Positions 34,391-45,839 of a DNA stretch of 64,000 bases are shown here, in pieces; within the stretch, counting starts at the first letter, position 1; every line of letters begins with the position of its first letter. The notes beneath the pieces are model-generated. The model worked only from the letters and a program-made list of their open reading frames with translations. It was not told the DNA's origin and did no database searches. The position numbers and the translations under genes are program-made. The DNA comes from Acheta domesticus (Eukaryota > Arthropoda > Insecta > Orthoptera > Gryllidae). Location: contig JAHLJT010009436.1 of assembly GCA_031308135.1 (NCBI GenBank), positions 136,592,950-136,656,949 on the forward strand, in the 5' to 3' direction.

Positions 34391-36872
34391 AAGAAACAGC
34401 ACGAGGATACTCATATAAGAAACACAGATCATGAAAAACAATGAAACAGCCTGTTAAATTATAGTGTATTGACCTAAGAAACAGCAAGGGGATAAACACT
34501 TAAACTATGGAGGTTGGAGGTTCTAATATTCATTTTGAATAGTTCTCTTTTTCTAAATAAAGCTCTGAAGAGGTACAGTAAGATTGGACAAAATGGCAAC
34601 AGATTAAATAAGATGTCTTAAAATAAATAAATAAAAAGAGCTGTTCTCAATCAACCTGACCATTCTACTCACCTAATTTATATAATACAAGATCAATACA
34701 GGGCAATCATTACATACCTTGAAAGTGTCACAAAGAAACAAAATATTGTCACACTTAGGTATTTTCTATATGAATTGGTTATGCTAAGCATGAGCTGTCG
34801 ATAGTACAATCCATCATTAAATTTTTGACGCAATATGAGTATGAACATACGTGTGTGTACAAGATGGTACAAGACTTCGAAGCTTATAAATTTTGCAAAC
34901 CTCTGGTCATTAAGGTACACAGAACATTCGTCAAGATCATCTGCACCAATGTTGAATAAAATAACACGCTACATGCTGCTTAAATAGCAGTAACATCGTA
35001 CTAACACAGCACATGCCTGGAAATAAAGTTGATCACAACAGTATTATAAAATATTTAATATTCACTTATTTTATTTAGCCAAGTAAAACATAATGAAACA
35101 TGTTGAACTATAACATATATTCCTTAAAACAATACTTATATAAAATTGTGAGCACGCAAACTTAATTGGAAAAACAAAAAATACACAACAGTGTCCTCAA
35201 ATAATAATTAGAATAAATGTAATGATTTTAAATACTTGTTTTCCTGAAATTATGTGAACATAACAATGTCATCAACAAATTTATATAAAAACAAAATTTC
35301 ACAATTCCTGTTGGGCAGCTATTGACTAATCACACAAAATATTCCGACAACTTGTCAAAAGTCAATTGCCTTCTAACGTGTTACTAATTGATAACAGGGC
35401 CAGAAGAATTTGTGCATTATGCAAGAAGTGAATGCCCTTAGGTTTCACACATTCATCAGAGACGATTTCCATGAATAACAGAAATTGCTCGTTGACCAAG
35501 TAATTGGAAAAAACTTGACGTAGATTCTTTTAATAAACTTATTGAAATTATTATATCCATTATTATCTGCATCAATAAATAAAATGGCCGAACATCACTC
35601 TTAACACCTCTTACCTGAAAATAATCAGAATACAATAGAATTTTGAACATATAATTAAACATTATTCATATAAATATGCAATACACAGTAGTAGACAGTC
35701 GTCAATTTTTGAAGAGTGTACCCTCCAACATAAATTAGGTTTCAGGCTTAATTTAAATAATCACATATTATGTAAGGTTTTCCCTCTGACCGTCTGTTCA
35801 GATTTAACGGATTATTGGATGCTCTAATTACAGATTATGATTAAAGGAAACAAAATATATAATATTAATCATCAACACAATTACATAGGTGAACCTATGG
35901 ATCCCATGTGACCTTCTTGCATACATACTTCTTATGTTAACCATCAATGGAACATTTTTTACACATAAATGTAGTAGAAAAAAGTGTGATCTTGATAGCA
36001 CAGACTCACTGTGAACAAACTGAAACTTCAAATTTTGTTTTAGAAGTTGTTCATGTGGTCTCTACAAACCTACCGATACCCAAGGTGAGAATCCCTGGTT
36101 TAGAAGATTAAAACGTTATGCCACATAGGTCCTGGCTAAACATCATGACATTAATTTCTACTAATGACAACTAATTGAGATTGTATTTATACTGAATAAA
36201 CCAGAAAATGAATGTAGCAAGAAAGTCATTTATTAAAAAAACAAAAAAAAAAAACAACACTAAACCAATATTTTAATATCTATTTCTAATAAGCAATTTG
36301 GTATTCAAAATATTCAAATAACTAATATTTTTTTATTTCTAAAAAATGCCCACTGAGTGAAAACACTGAGTTCGGAAGCTGGGCCCTTGCATCACTGGAC
36401 CACGCTGATATTGTAACTGTAGAAGAGCTATCAGTATATTATTAATTAAAAGTTAGGTTGATGTTTTTCAAATTTAATTTCAATGTTAATGAAGAAACAG
36501 ATTTATAAAAGTTTTAAAAAAGATTAGAAAAAATTTTAAAATATTTCTTAGAATTTTATAGGCACTTTTTGCAAGTTCATTTAATTATTATTACTAATTA
36601 TTCATCGTACATATTTTAATTTTGTAAATTATCAAATGTAGGTATGCAATGGAGTTACATATTTATAAGTATTTCAATAATATTTAAAGAATAAATTAGC
36701 GAACTAAAATATTTTTTTACTTTATACATTAATAATACTGAGACTTCCAATTTTTTTAATCAATTTAAACGATTTGTTTATTTCTGGCTTATTCAGATAT
36801 AATTGAAGTAACTTGTACAAACCTCAAAAGAAGTTTTATTGTGTGATCTATATATATTTCCTCATTCAGCAC

Positions 36873-37310
36873 GCCTCATGCGCAACCATTTATAACATCC
36901 TCCAAACATACATGTTGCATCATGAACATATGTGTTTTTGTAGAAATATTCCTTGTTAAATCTGTTCATAAATTTGTGAAAAGATTCACCTGTATCATAA
37001 CCTGATGAAATAGTTATGATTAGTCTTGGTGAAAATTGAAATAGTACAAGGAAGTCCATTAACAAACATCGGAGGCTTGTTGACAACCATTTATCACACT
37101 TTATATTTTTCAGAACAAATACATCTCTTTTTCTATATATGATGACTGCATAAATTATAAATGCTAAAAATCATGCCTACATATATATTAAAATAGTTTG
37201 TTCTGTAATCTTACCTTGGGAATACTATAAATTTCTGTCCCATTGTTTTCACATAATAGTATACTATATCTTTAGGCATAGGCATAAGTGTTCCACCTCC
37301 TGCAGGGTGC
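36873..37310 (-). pseudogene. Element E: putative terminal exons of an unrecognised protein
   Basis: One candidate exon (about 37302-37215) lies between a CCCTGCAG acceptor and an AAG|GTAAGA donor, and reads GGTLMPMPKDIVYYYVKTMG. A second frame continues to 36865 with LLMDFLVLFQF, SGYDTGESFHKFMNRFN and CMFGGCYKWLRMRRAE before a stop. Splicing signals and length suggest real former exons of a transposon gene. I recognise no domain, and I cannot trace the other exons. Confidence 0.4.
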
Positions 37311-37769
37311 ATAAAAATTTTACAAACAATTGTCACTACATTATTGAATTCTTCATTTACTTAAATCATATAAACACTTGATTGAATCATAATATGGTAC
37401 TGGAATATTTCTTTACACAATGTACCACGTGGGTACAACTATGTACACACTTTATTAAACAAAAGTTTTCTTCTGGGGGATGCAATACATCTAACCTTCA
37501 AATTAAAAATCAATTGAAGTATCTGTACTTACAGCTAATACTACCAACTAGCATATTACCTTTATATTTGATAATTATATTATTCGACAATCCTATATTT
37601 GTCAAGCATCCACACTCTTACTAGTAATTCATTGCAATAATGCACAAGAAATACATCATCTCGCAGATATACCTACGTTCAACAGGCTTCTCGGACGTGT
37701 AAACATTATTGTATGCCTATCTTCTGCAAATTCAACACCACGAAGAACACAGAACACAAGTACTCACAA

Positions 37770-37860
37770 CACCTCGAACGCAGAAATGCAGAGAACACGC
37801 ACGTGGACTCGCGTGAACTCGGAAACCGTAGACAAACAGAATGGCGCCTAAGTTCCCCCT
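37770..37860 (-). promoter_or_regulatory. Candidate promoter / 5' UTR of the element E gene
   Basis: A short GC-richer stretch inside the right inverted-repeat zone, with no ATG-opened frame on the minus strand. Its position just inside the terminus and upstream of the minus-strand exons is typical of a transposon promoter. No TATA box is assigned. Confidence 0.3.
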
Positions 37861-38309
37861 CCTCTGTCCACTTACTCGAATTACAGTGATGGAGCCCACT
37901 CAGCCAGCAATTCTCACTGGTGGGGGGCTCCTCCGATCGTCAAAGAGAGTGAGGATTTTCACTCAACCGGAAAGAATATTTTGTATCACTTGTATCAAGT
38001 TAAAATGAGTGAAACGATGGGTGTTTTCACTCTAATAAGCGTGAAACAGTAGCTCAATCGTTTTTTCGAGCGAAATTTTCACTCGGAAAAATTAAGAGAG
38101 TGTGAATACTTTATAAGAAGAGAAAGTTGTGTTATCGTGCGCCAGAAAACAGTGAATTTTCGCCAGAAATACTCTCATTGTCGGGCTCTGGTAACGAAAA
38201 AGTGCACCTGTTGATAAATTTAGAGAAAAAAAATCCTCGAACTTGTGGTGTAGTCAAAATCCATGTTTTCTTGGCTCTAGAGTTTTCGGTGGATACCGAA
38301 AAATAGATT

Positions 38310-39985
38310 GACGGCAAAACGTCCTTCTGTGTTCCTCTGTCTGTCTCTCCGACTGTCGACAACGCTAGCGCCTAAACCGTTCAGCCGATTTTCTTCAAAA
38401 TTGATATTCCCCAATCGTTTTGGTTAATGTCAAGGCTCCTGGAATTTGAAACCGATATTTTAATTTTGGAGGGTACTTTATATGAAGCGGACATTTTCAG
38501 TTTTCAAAAAAAATGGCTCCAAATTTTTTGATTTAATTTTGTTGTTAAATAGTGCGAAGAAGGTTTAAGAGAACGACGCAGGTTTCATTTTCGTTGATAC
38601 CCCTAACTTTTCGAAAATAACAAAAAAAAATTTAAAAACTGCAAAATTGAAGAAAGAGAATTTTGCCTCAAAGTCGGTTGTACAAAATTAGCACTTTAAA
38701 TAAGAATTTGTACAATTTTTTTAAAAAATCGAGTAGTTTTTGTGTAAATGCCCTTGAAATTTACCAAAATGTTGTTTCTCAAAAACCGTTCCAAATTTTG
38801 TATTTGAATTTTCTTCACTTTTTTAATAAGAGACGGTAAAAAATATGGTGTTAGTCCTACTTTCGGGTATTGCTCTGTTTTGCGAATATTTCAAAAAAAT
38901 ATTTTTAAAACAACAAAATTGTAGATAGAGATTTTTGCCTCCTACAAAGTCTGTTGTACAAAATTAGCTTCTTAAAAAAGGTCATGAACAATTTTCTGAA
39001 AAAAAAGAGTCGTCTTTTGCGTCGAAGTCGAAAAACTTTGCGTAATTTGCGCTTGAAATTTACGAAATATTTTTTTCTCAAAAACCACTCCACATTTTTT
39101 CGTGAAATTTTCTCCATACATAATAAGGGACGTAATAAATATGGCGCAAGTCTTATTTTTGAATATAGCACCATTGTTTCGAAAATCCCAAAATAACGTG
39201 AACATTTCGAAACTACAAAATTGGAGATAGCAATTTTTCTTTAAACAAAGTCTGTTGTAAAAACTAATGGTGCTACAGAATGGCACAGACTTTACCGTAT
39301 TAGTTTTCAATTTCCTTTGGTCTCGGCTATATATTCGGACATTCCACATACTCTTGCCAGCTGCCGTCAATCACCGTCTAAAGAACATTTTTTTGACATT
39401 TTTTTTAATTTTTCGGTTTCTTAATAGTAGAACGAAAAAAATATTTTAAGAATATTAAAGAACAGTAAAACCTTGTTCTAAATGGCAATTTTCTTGGATA
39501 TATTTGGAGCCGTTTTTAAGAAAATGGCGTTTAAGCGATTCTGTAAATGCGAAATTTGATGCTCTTATTCACAGAAAATTTTTGAGTTTTCGAAAAACTT
39601 AATTGGAAGTCATATGAAATACATTAACTCACTAATATATGAGTGTTTACAAATTGCTGGAAATGAGCATTTTAGAGGTGTGTTACATTTGTGTCATTTT
39701 TTAAAAAAACAAGAGAATACAGTAAAATTAATTCTACGTCATCATAAACAGTGCAATAAACATTATCCTTGCGAAACGTTTGAAGAAAACATTTGGAGCC
39801 ATATATGAGAAAATAGCGTTTGAGCGTTTCTGAAAATGCGGAATTTTGAGCTAGTTTTCACAGAAAAGGGTAGTTTTCGAGAAACGTTATATGAAATTAT
39901 TTAAAACACATGCACTCACAAACATAATGTGAACAAATCGCCGCTAATGTAAATATTAACGACGTGAGACAAAAGTAAAAAAAAT
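38310..39985. repeat. Fold-back family arm D-right (tandem monomers, changing orientation)
   Basis: The motif GGCTCCAAATTTTTTG or a variant appears at about 38512, 38779 and 39080 in one orientation. It appears at 39505 and 39795 in the other (GGAGCCGTTTTTAAGAAAA), each about 270-300 bp apart. 38310-38700 matches the FB1 spacer in direct orientation; 39250-39985 matches 29449-30180 inverted. Open frames on both strands near 38.9-39.4 kb are shadows of the repeat. Confidence 0.8.
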
Positions 39986-40029
39986 ATACTTTTGTAATTT
40001 CTGAAAAAAGCGCAGCCGTCCTCAAGAAT

Positions 40030-40157
40030 TCTGCTCCAGACAGCGACTGAACTCGACCTAGCTGACACGCTAGGGCACCGTCGGGACTCGAACCTAGACC
40101 CTCCAGATCAGAGGCACTTCAGTTACTTCAATCGTTCCCCTGAGCCACCTGTCACGG
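40030..40157 (-). repeat. tRNA-derived SINE copy 2 (SINE family 1)
   Basis: On the minus strand: CCGTGACAGGTGGCTCAGGGG (A-box-like TGGCTCAGGGG), a short arm, then GGGTCTAGGTTCGAGTCCC (B-box GGTTCGAGTCC), spaced as in a tRNA head. It then shares CTAGGTCGAGTTCAGTC with the copy near 2.3 kb. The body is truncated soon after. Confidence 0.7.
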
Positions 40158-40159
40158 TA

Positions 40160-40475
40160 GGAGTCTAGTGCTGCAGTCTATTGAAACAATTCATTTCGGT
40201 ATAAGTACAAGTACATTTTCAAGTTTCCTACACGTACATTTCAGTATATTTAACCTTACAACCGAATTGGAAATTCTTATTCGAGACGCTATACTTCGAT
40301 TTAAACATAAGGTCTGCTGAAGTAAATCAGCTGTGACGGTATCATCCAATGCTTGGATGACAACTACAGTAGTGACGTTTAAGCTCCCGATTGGGTGAAA
40401 CCGTAACAGCTGATGGTCTGTCAAAAGATACTATGAATAAATAAATCGAAACATAACGGCAGGGGCCCCGACGAC
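40160..40475. other. Unassigned spacer
   Basis: No gene. A short minus-strand frame without family motifs covers part of it. Confidence 0.5.
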
Positions 40476-40736
40476 TATACAGCGATTTTTCTAACTGCGA
40501 CCCTCAAGGCCACTCAAATCCCATCTTCGCGATGGAATATATCACGGCATTTTGCGTCTTTTCTCGGTCTTGCCGGTAGAAGTCGCATGATCGCAAGCAC
40601 TGCTTCATACGGTCGCGATCGTGCGAAATCTAGCGGAACGACTGAGAAAGACGCGAAATGCCGTGACATATATCCATCGCGAAGATGGGATTTGAATGGC
40701 CTTGAGGGTCGACGCAGTTAGAAAAATCTCAGTATA
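40476..40736. mobile_element. MITE copy 2 of the palindromic TA-flanked family
   Basis: Ends TATACAGCGATTTTTCTAAC and, inverted, CTGAGATTTTTCTAACTGCG, with CCTCAAGGCC just inside both. The interior is palindromic (TTCGCGATGGAATATATCAC / its complement). It is a sister to copies at 3365 and 41284. Confidence 0.85.
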
Positions 40737-40739
40737 GCG

Positions 40740-41110
40740 CGCAGCGTGCTGGGCCACACGTGCGCCGTCGCTCCGTCCGGACTGGCGGCGATGCTCCTCC
40801 ACCGGCGACGCGGGCGCGAGTGCGGGCGCCGCAGCGCGCGCTCCGACTGCGTCTGCCCCTTCCCCCTTCCCCGCCGCGCAACGCGTGCGTGACTCGTGTG
40901 ATGCGCAGGCCGGCTTCATTCTCGTCGCGCGCCGCGGGGCGCCCAGGAGGCGGCAGGAGGTCGCGGGTGCTGCCCGCCGAGCATTGCTCCACGTGCAGTG
41001 CTAGTGCTGCCCACCGCGTCGCGGCGGCGTGCGCGCCTCGCCGGACCGCCCCCTGCGGCGGACGCCTGAATTAAGTGGCGGAGCCTCTGCGCTGGGAGAA
41101 TGGGATGGTT
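40740..41110. promoter_or_regulatory. CpG-rich block, possible promoter or first exon
   Basis: About 370 bp with very high CpG content. Overlapping frames of 60-105 codons on both strands are composition artefacts. It lies between a MITE and the small hAT element. Confidence 0.4.
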
Positions 41111-41216
41111 GGCGCGAGAGCGCGGGGCGAGCGCCGGCCACAAGAAGAGGTGCTGGGTGTGAAGAAGAACGAGCAAGTTTTCTGTTGTTCGAGAGAGAAT
41201 GGGCTAGATCATAGAG

Positions 41217-41820
41217 CAAGGGTCCTCAAACTTTTTAAACGGGGGGCCAGTTCACTGTCCCTCAGGCCGTCGGAGGGCCGGATTATATAGTGCGATTTTT
41301 CTAAATCTGCCTCTCAAGCCCCTTTGGCCGATCACACGGCATTTCGCGTCTTTCTCGGTCCTGCTGCTAGATGTCGCATGTTCGCAAGCACTGCTTGATA
41401 CGGTCGCGATCATGCGATATCTAGCGGCATGACTGAGAAAGAGTCGAGGTACTATGACATATTCCATCGTGAAGACAGGCCTTGAGAGACAGACTTAGAA
41501 AAATCGCACTATAGTAAAACAAAAACTATCAACAAATTCTTATACACACTGCATATATCTTATTTTGAAGTAAAGAATCAAAACGGGAACAAATACAATA
41601 TTTAAAAAATAATTAATAAAAAGCACCGATGTTTCTGGCAGAGAACATCGTTGTTTTAAAACGATCGTTTTTTTTTTGCCATTCCTAGACACCCTAACAC
41701 ATAAACAAAATGTGCGGATTTTAAGAAAAAAAATTCTTTAAACCATAAAAACCCGGCGGGCCGTATAAATGTCCTCGGCGGACCGCATGTGGCCCGCGGG
41801 CCGTAGTTTGAGGACCCCTG
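41217..41820. mobile_element. hAT (Charlie-like) non-autonomous element, 604 bp, with a MITE nested inside
   Basis: Starts CAAGGGTCCTCAAACT and ends, inverted, CAGGGGTCCTCAAACTACGG, the classic hAT terminal sequence, with GGCCCGCGGGCC just inside. The flanks TCATAGAG (41209-41216) and TTATAGAG (41821-41828) match at 7 of 8 positions, an 8-bp target duplication. MITE copy 3 (41284-41514) has inserted near the left end. There is no transposase. Confidence 0.92.
41284..41514. mobile_element. MITE copy 3, nested in the small hAT element
   Basis: Ends TATAGTGCGATTTTTCTAAA and, inverted, TATAGTGCGATTTTTCTAAG. The interior is palindromic, with ATGCGATATCTAGCGGCATG-type core. It is the least diverged pair of termini in the family, and the nesting makes it younger than the hAT insertion. 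Confidence 0.9.
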
Positions 41821-42288
41821 TTATAGAGTAAAGAGTACATCCTTCGTCTATGGCCAAATACGACCCACATACACACGCTGGGGAGAACGGGCTATGAGTT
41901 ATTTCACGTAAGATATGACCCAAAACGCAAAAAAATACCAACCTCCCGGAAATCACCCGCCATACTTACTGCATTGGCTTAGGGACTTTTGATTGCAATT
42001 TAAGTTGGAGAAAGTAGGTGCCAACCCCAACTGAAATACCCAACGTAATGGAAGTATTGTAGTCAGGGACTTTTCCTTGGCTGGCGACTGGCACACGTGC
42101 GTACAAATTAACTTTCTGCCTACTTCAGCCGTTTGAACCCTGCAACACGTTGTGTGGAGATACTGAGCTTATGCAAGCGAGCAGCATCCCGCACTTGCTC
42201 ATTTGAAAATCGTTTTCCTTGCGTTTCCAGTGCGTGATTGGTTTCGGAAGGGAACTTGAATTGTGTTTTCGATTGACATTTGTAAAAT

Positions 42289-44651
42289 ATGTCTTCAAAT
42301 TCGAGAAGCAATTCTCCAATTAAGCAGAAAAGGAGGTGGACATTATCGAGTGGTGAAAGGCAGGTCCTTTTCAACGTTTATAAATATAAGAGCTAGAAAA
42401 ATTCTCGTAAAGAAGTGCAACGTCCTGAGAGCAGTGTCATTGCCAAAGTGGCTTTAATTGTGGGGGTAAGCTATTAATTTCACAATAATTATTTACATGT
42501 GAATCATAATTCTACATTTTACATGTTTATGTGAATCATAATTTTTTAAAATTTGATTTGTACTGTTGTCTTCTCATATAGTTTTTTATTATATAAAGCT
42601 TCACTCTTTTTTATATAGACAAAATAATTATTATCCTTTATTACTGTTGTTATTGTACATTTCCATTAAAACATAAAAACTTATTTAAAGTTCTTAGGTT
42701 TTATGCTAATGTACAATAACAACAGTTATAAAGGATAATTATTGTGTTGTTTATATATAAAAGAGTGAATCATAATTATTTTATTGAAATATATTACTAT
42801 ATTACAGAGACCTTATACAACTTTGGCAAGTATTATTAAGGATTATAAGGCAGGAAAACCTATTAGAACTCCGAACAAGAAGAGGAAGCGGTCACGACCT
42901 GTGAGAGATTCAGTTGATGGCTTTTCTAGAGAAGCTATTGCCAGGTATATTTATCAGGAAGCTGATAATGGTAAGAGATTTTGTATTTAGAGGAATGATG
43001 AAGTATGTGACTCACTTTTGAAAGACTTTCCAAGACCAATTCATTTTGCATCAGGCAGGAGACTCTCACTTCAAGAGGTATGGCAGTATGTAAAAGAAAA
43101 TTATAATACTTTATTATTCAAAGGGTCGTGCACAATGTTGTACAGAATTATTAAGGAATTGGGTTTAGCATGGAGGAAAGAAGACCCACATATTCGTCTT
43201 TGTGAGACAAATGAAATTATTGTAAAGAGGTTATATTTTGTGGCAGACTACATGAAAAATAAGAGAAGTGAAAACCCAAAGACTGTAGTGTACCCAGACG
43301 AGACATGGATCTATATGAATGGTAAAAGAGACCTTTCAAAATGGTTATATTACTTATGTGTAAAAATTATGAGACAAAACTATCTTTTCCAATAGGTTCA
43401 ACTACATATTCATGGCTTCAACCAAGCACCAGTAAAGAAATAATTAAGAGACCAGCAGAAGGAAGGAGGCTAGTTGTGGTTCATGCAGGAACAAGAGAAG
43501 GTTTTGTACCAGGTACACGTGTTTTGAGTTTTCATGACATTATGTACAAACTAAGGCATGTATACGAGTTGTGACACTTTGTAGGTGCTGGTCTGATTTT
43601 TGCTACTGACCTTAAAAGGGGGCAAGATTATCACGGAGCAATGAACAGTTGTACTTTTGAATCCTGGGTTAAGAAACAACTGATTCCGGGCATTCGCAAT
43701 TTAAGACCATGCATCATTGTCATGGACAATGCTTCATACCATTCAAGACAGGTAGAGAGGAATCCAACAACAAAGTGGAGAAAGGATCAATTGATTGTAA
43801 GCTTCAGAAATGAGTAAGCTGTAATTGACTGTAAGCTTCAGTAATGTAACCAAAGAAAATTATTTTTAAGAATGGCTGAGCCAGTGAAGAGTGCGAGTGC
43901 CAGTTGCTGCGAATAAAATCTCATTTGCTGCCCTGGCAAGCCAACATTGTGGAAGGATGAAAAGGTACGAGTTACATATCTGTGCATTAAATATTACATT
44001 TCATTATTATTTTGAATTACCTTTCTGTTGCATCTTTGTAATAAAATTTTAAAGTATCCACCTTAAATATGTTCAAATATATACATTAACACTTGTGATA
44101 AATATATAACTGACCATCAATATGTTGATAAAGGTATGTAGTTGACATGTTGGCTGCAGAAGGGCACACAGCTTTGAGACTGCCACCATATCATTGCAAA
44201 TTCAATCCCATTGAACATGTGTGGTGCATTTCAAAAGCGTTCTACAACAAAACTGTATGTGGAAGGCCAGGGCAAGGAATGGAGAGAACAAAAGTTGTGT
44301 GGAATGAGGCAATAATCAGAAAATGTTTTCAATAAACCACTATAAGAAAAACAGTAAATATATTGTAACATAATTGTAATTTTTTAAAAAATAGTTACAA
44401 CAGGAATCTAAAAAAATATGTAATACCTTTAATAGGTCACACCAGAAATGTGGAAAAATTCAGTGGCACATGCAGAGAAAATTATTGAAGACTACTATGA
44501 AAAAGAGGCAGTAGAAGCAGATTATGAAGAACTTGTAATAAATCGAAGTAGTGCGAGTGGAACTGACACAGCAGAAGAAGGCACAGGAGAGGAACAAGAT
44601 CCAATTCCATTAGAGTCAATCCCAGGAACATCTGCAACGTTACAGTCCTGA
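42289..44651 (+). pseudogene. Element B transposase (DDE_3/IS630-type), multi-exon, inactive
   Basis: Proposed exons are 42289-42465 (N-terminus), 42808-43321, 43396-43512, 43585-43796, a weak exon near 43877-43970, about 44133-44320, and 44436-44651. GT..AG sites keep the frame at the 43321/43396 and 43512/43585 junctions. Catalytic blocks: VYPDETW (first Asp intact), IIVMDNASYHS (second Asp), LRLPPYHCKFNPIEHVW (third acidic residue). RTPNKKRKRSRPVRD is a basic, probably DNA-binding segment. Defects: a nonsense TAG in exon 1 where A reads SEK, an in-frame TAG at 42988 shared with A, loss of the exon 6 donor (A keeps CAG|GTAATG), and stops in the weak exon. Confidence 0.85.
42600..42770. repeat. 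Intron-1 inverted repeat (hairpin) in element B
   Basis: Arms of about 75-80 bp (TTCACTCTTTTTTATATAGA... and the complement ending TATAAAAGAGTGAA) with a short centre. It is the counterpart of 27418-27590. Confidence 0.8.
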
Positions 44652-44689
44652 AAGGGTTTTCAGAGATTTACCTCACAGAAACACCTTAC

Positions 44690-45830
44690 ATTTTAAGCAA
44701 CCATCCATTATCGTTGAAGTACATATAGGGCCCCACTGTGCTATGGAAAAGGTATTGCTTGAATTTACTCGATGGTTAGTTTCTGGTAATTGTAGGCAAT
44801 TAAATTAATATTATTACATTACAGTCAAATGTTCCAGCCAGTGTTTCAGTTAGTGTGTTTGGTTCGAGCCTGGTTGCAAAGTGAAACAAGTAAGTACACA
44901 TTAATGAGTTTGGAATAGAAGTGATAATTGTGTTACATATTGACATATTACATGTTACATATTACAGATGTGCCCACGAATTAAAAACGTATGCCCCCTT
45001 AAAGCAACCACCACAGATAAGTTAGTGTGAGAAACTGGGCCACACTGTCCTGCGGAATAGGTATGCTTGAATTTATATGATTGTAAGTTTGTGGTAATTG
45101 CAGGTTATTAAGTTATTATTGATATTAATACCTTACATTCAAATGTTCCAGCCAGTGTTTCAGTCAGTGTGTTTGGTTCGAGCTTGGTTGCAAAGTGAAA
45201 CAAGTTAATTAAACAAACACATTAATGAGTTTGGAATAGAAGTGATAATCGTGTTAAATATTTACCTCTATATTACAGATGTGCCCACATATTAAAAACT
45301 TATGCCCCCTTAAAGCAACCACCACAGATAAGTTAATGTGAGAAATTGGGCCACACTGTCCTGCAGAAAAGGTATGCTTGAATTTACATGATTGTAAGTT
45401 GGTGGTGATTGCAGGTTATTAAATTAATATTATTACTTTACAGTCAATTGTTCCGGCCAGTGTTTCAGTCAGTGTGTTTGATTCGAGCCTGGTTACAAAG
45501 TAAATCAAGTGAGTATGAATTTAAGAGAATGGAATGAAAGTGATAATCTTGTTACTAATGTGCCTCAATGTTACAGTTGTGCCTTGAGTGAAATAACTCC
45601 TGCCTCCTCAGAGCAACCACAAAAGTATAGTTTGTGATCAAGTTTGGCCTCACTGTGCTATGGAAAAGGTATGCTTGAATTTACATGATTGTAAGTTGGT
45701 GGTGATTGCAGGTTATTAAATTAAAATTAATACTTTACAATCAATTGTTCCGGCCAATGTTTATGTCTCTCTGTTTGGATCGAGCCTGGTTGCAAAGTAA
45801 ATCAAGTGAGTATGAATTAATAGATTGATT
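44690..45830 (+). repeat. Tandem array of ~300-bp exon-like units in element B (4 units)
   Basis: CGAGCCTGGTTGCAAAGT or a variant recurs at about 44866, 45179, 45483 and 45780; GGTATGCTTGAATTTA (first copy GGTATTGCTTGAATTTAC) recurs at 44751, 45059, 45372 and 45669. In each unit TTACAG precedes a conserved TCAAATGTTCCAGCCAGTG block ending near AAG/GTGAGT-like sites. A second TTACAG precedes ATGTGCCC.....CCTTAAAGCAACCACC. Stops occur in all frames, so this would be untranslated RNA. Confidence 0.85.
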
Positions 45831-45839
45831 ATGAGTGTC

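Larger units (their letters stand above)
33664..38102 (-). mobile_element. Element E: ~4.4-kb transposon with ACTCTCTTAATTT inverted repeats
   Basis: The left end ACTCTCTTAATTTCTGCGAG and the inverted right end ACTCTCTTAATTTTTCCGAG match over about 24 bp. Both subterminal zones (33.66-33.83 and 37.9-38.1 kb) are rich in GAGTGAAA / TTTCACTC motifs. A minus-strand gene seems to start near 37.8 kb, with two exon-like frames at about 37.3-36.87 kb. I do not recognise the superfamily, and a target duplication is not evident. The interior 34-36.8 kb shows no transposase motif I can name. Confidence 0.65.

Noticed and set aside
38905..39370. Overlapping 80-130-codon frames on both strands
   Set aside because: Phe/Lys-rich translations of the TTTTTC/GAAAAA fold-back monomers.
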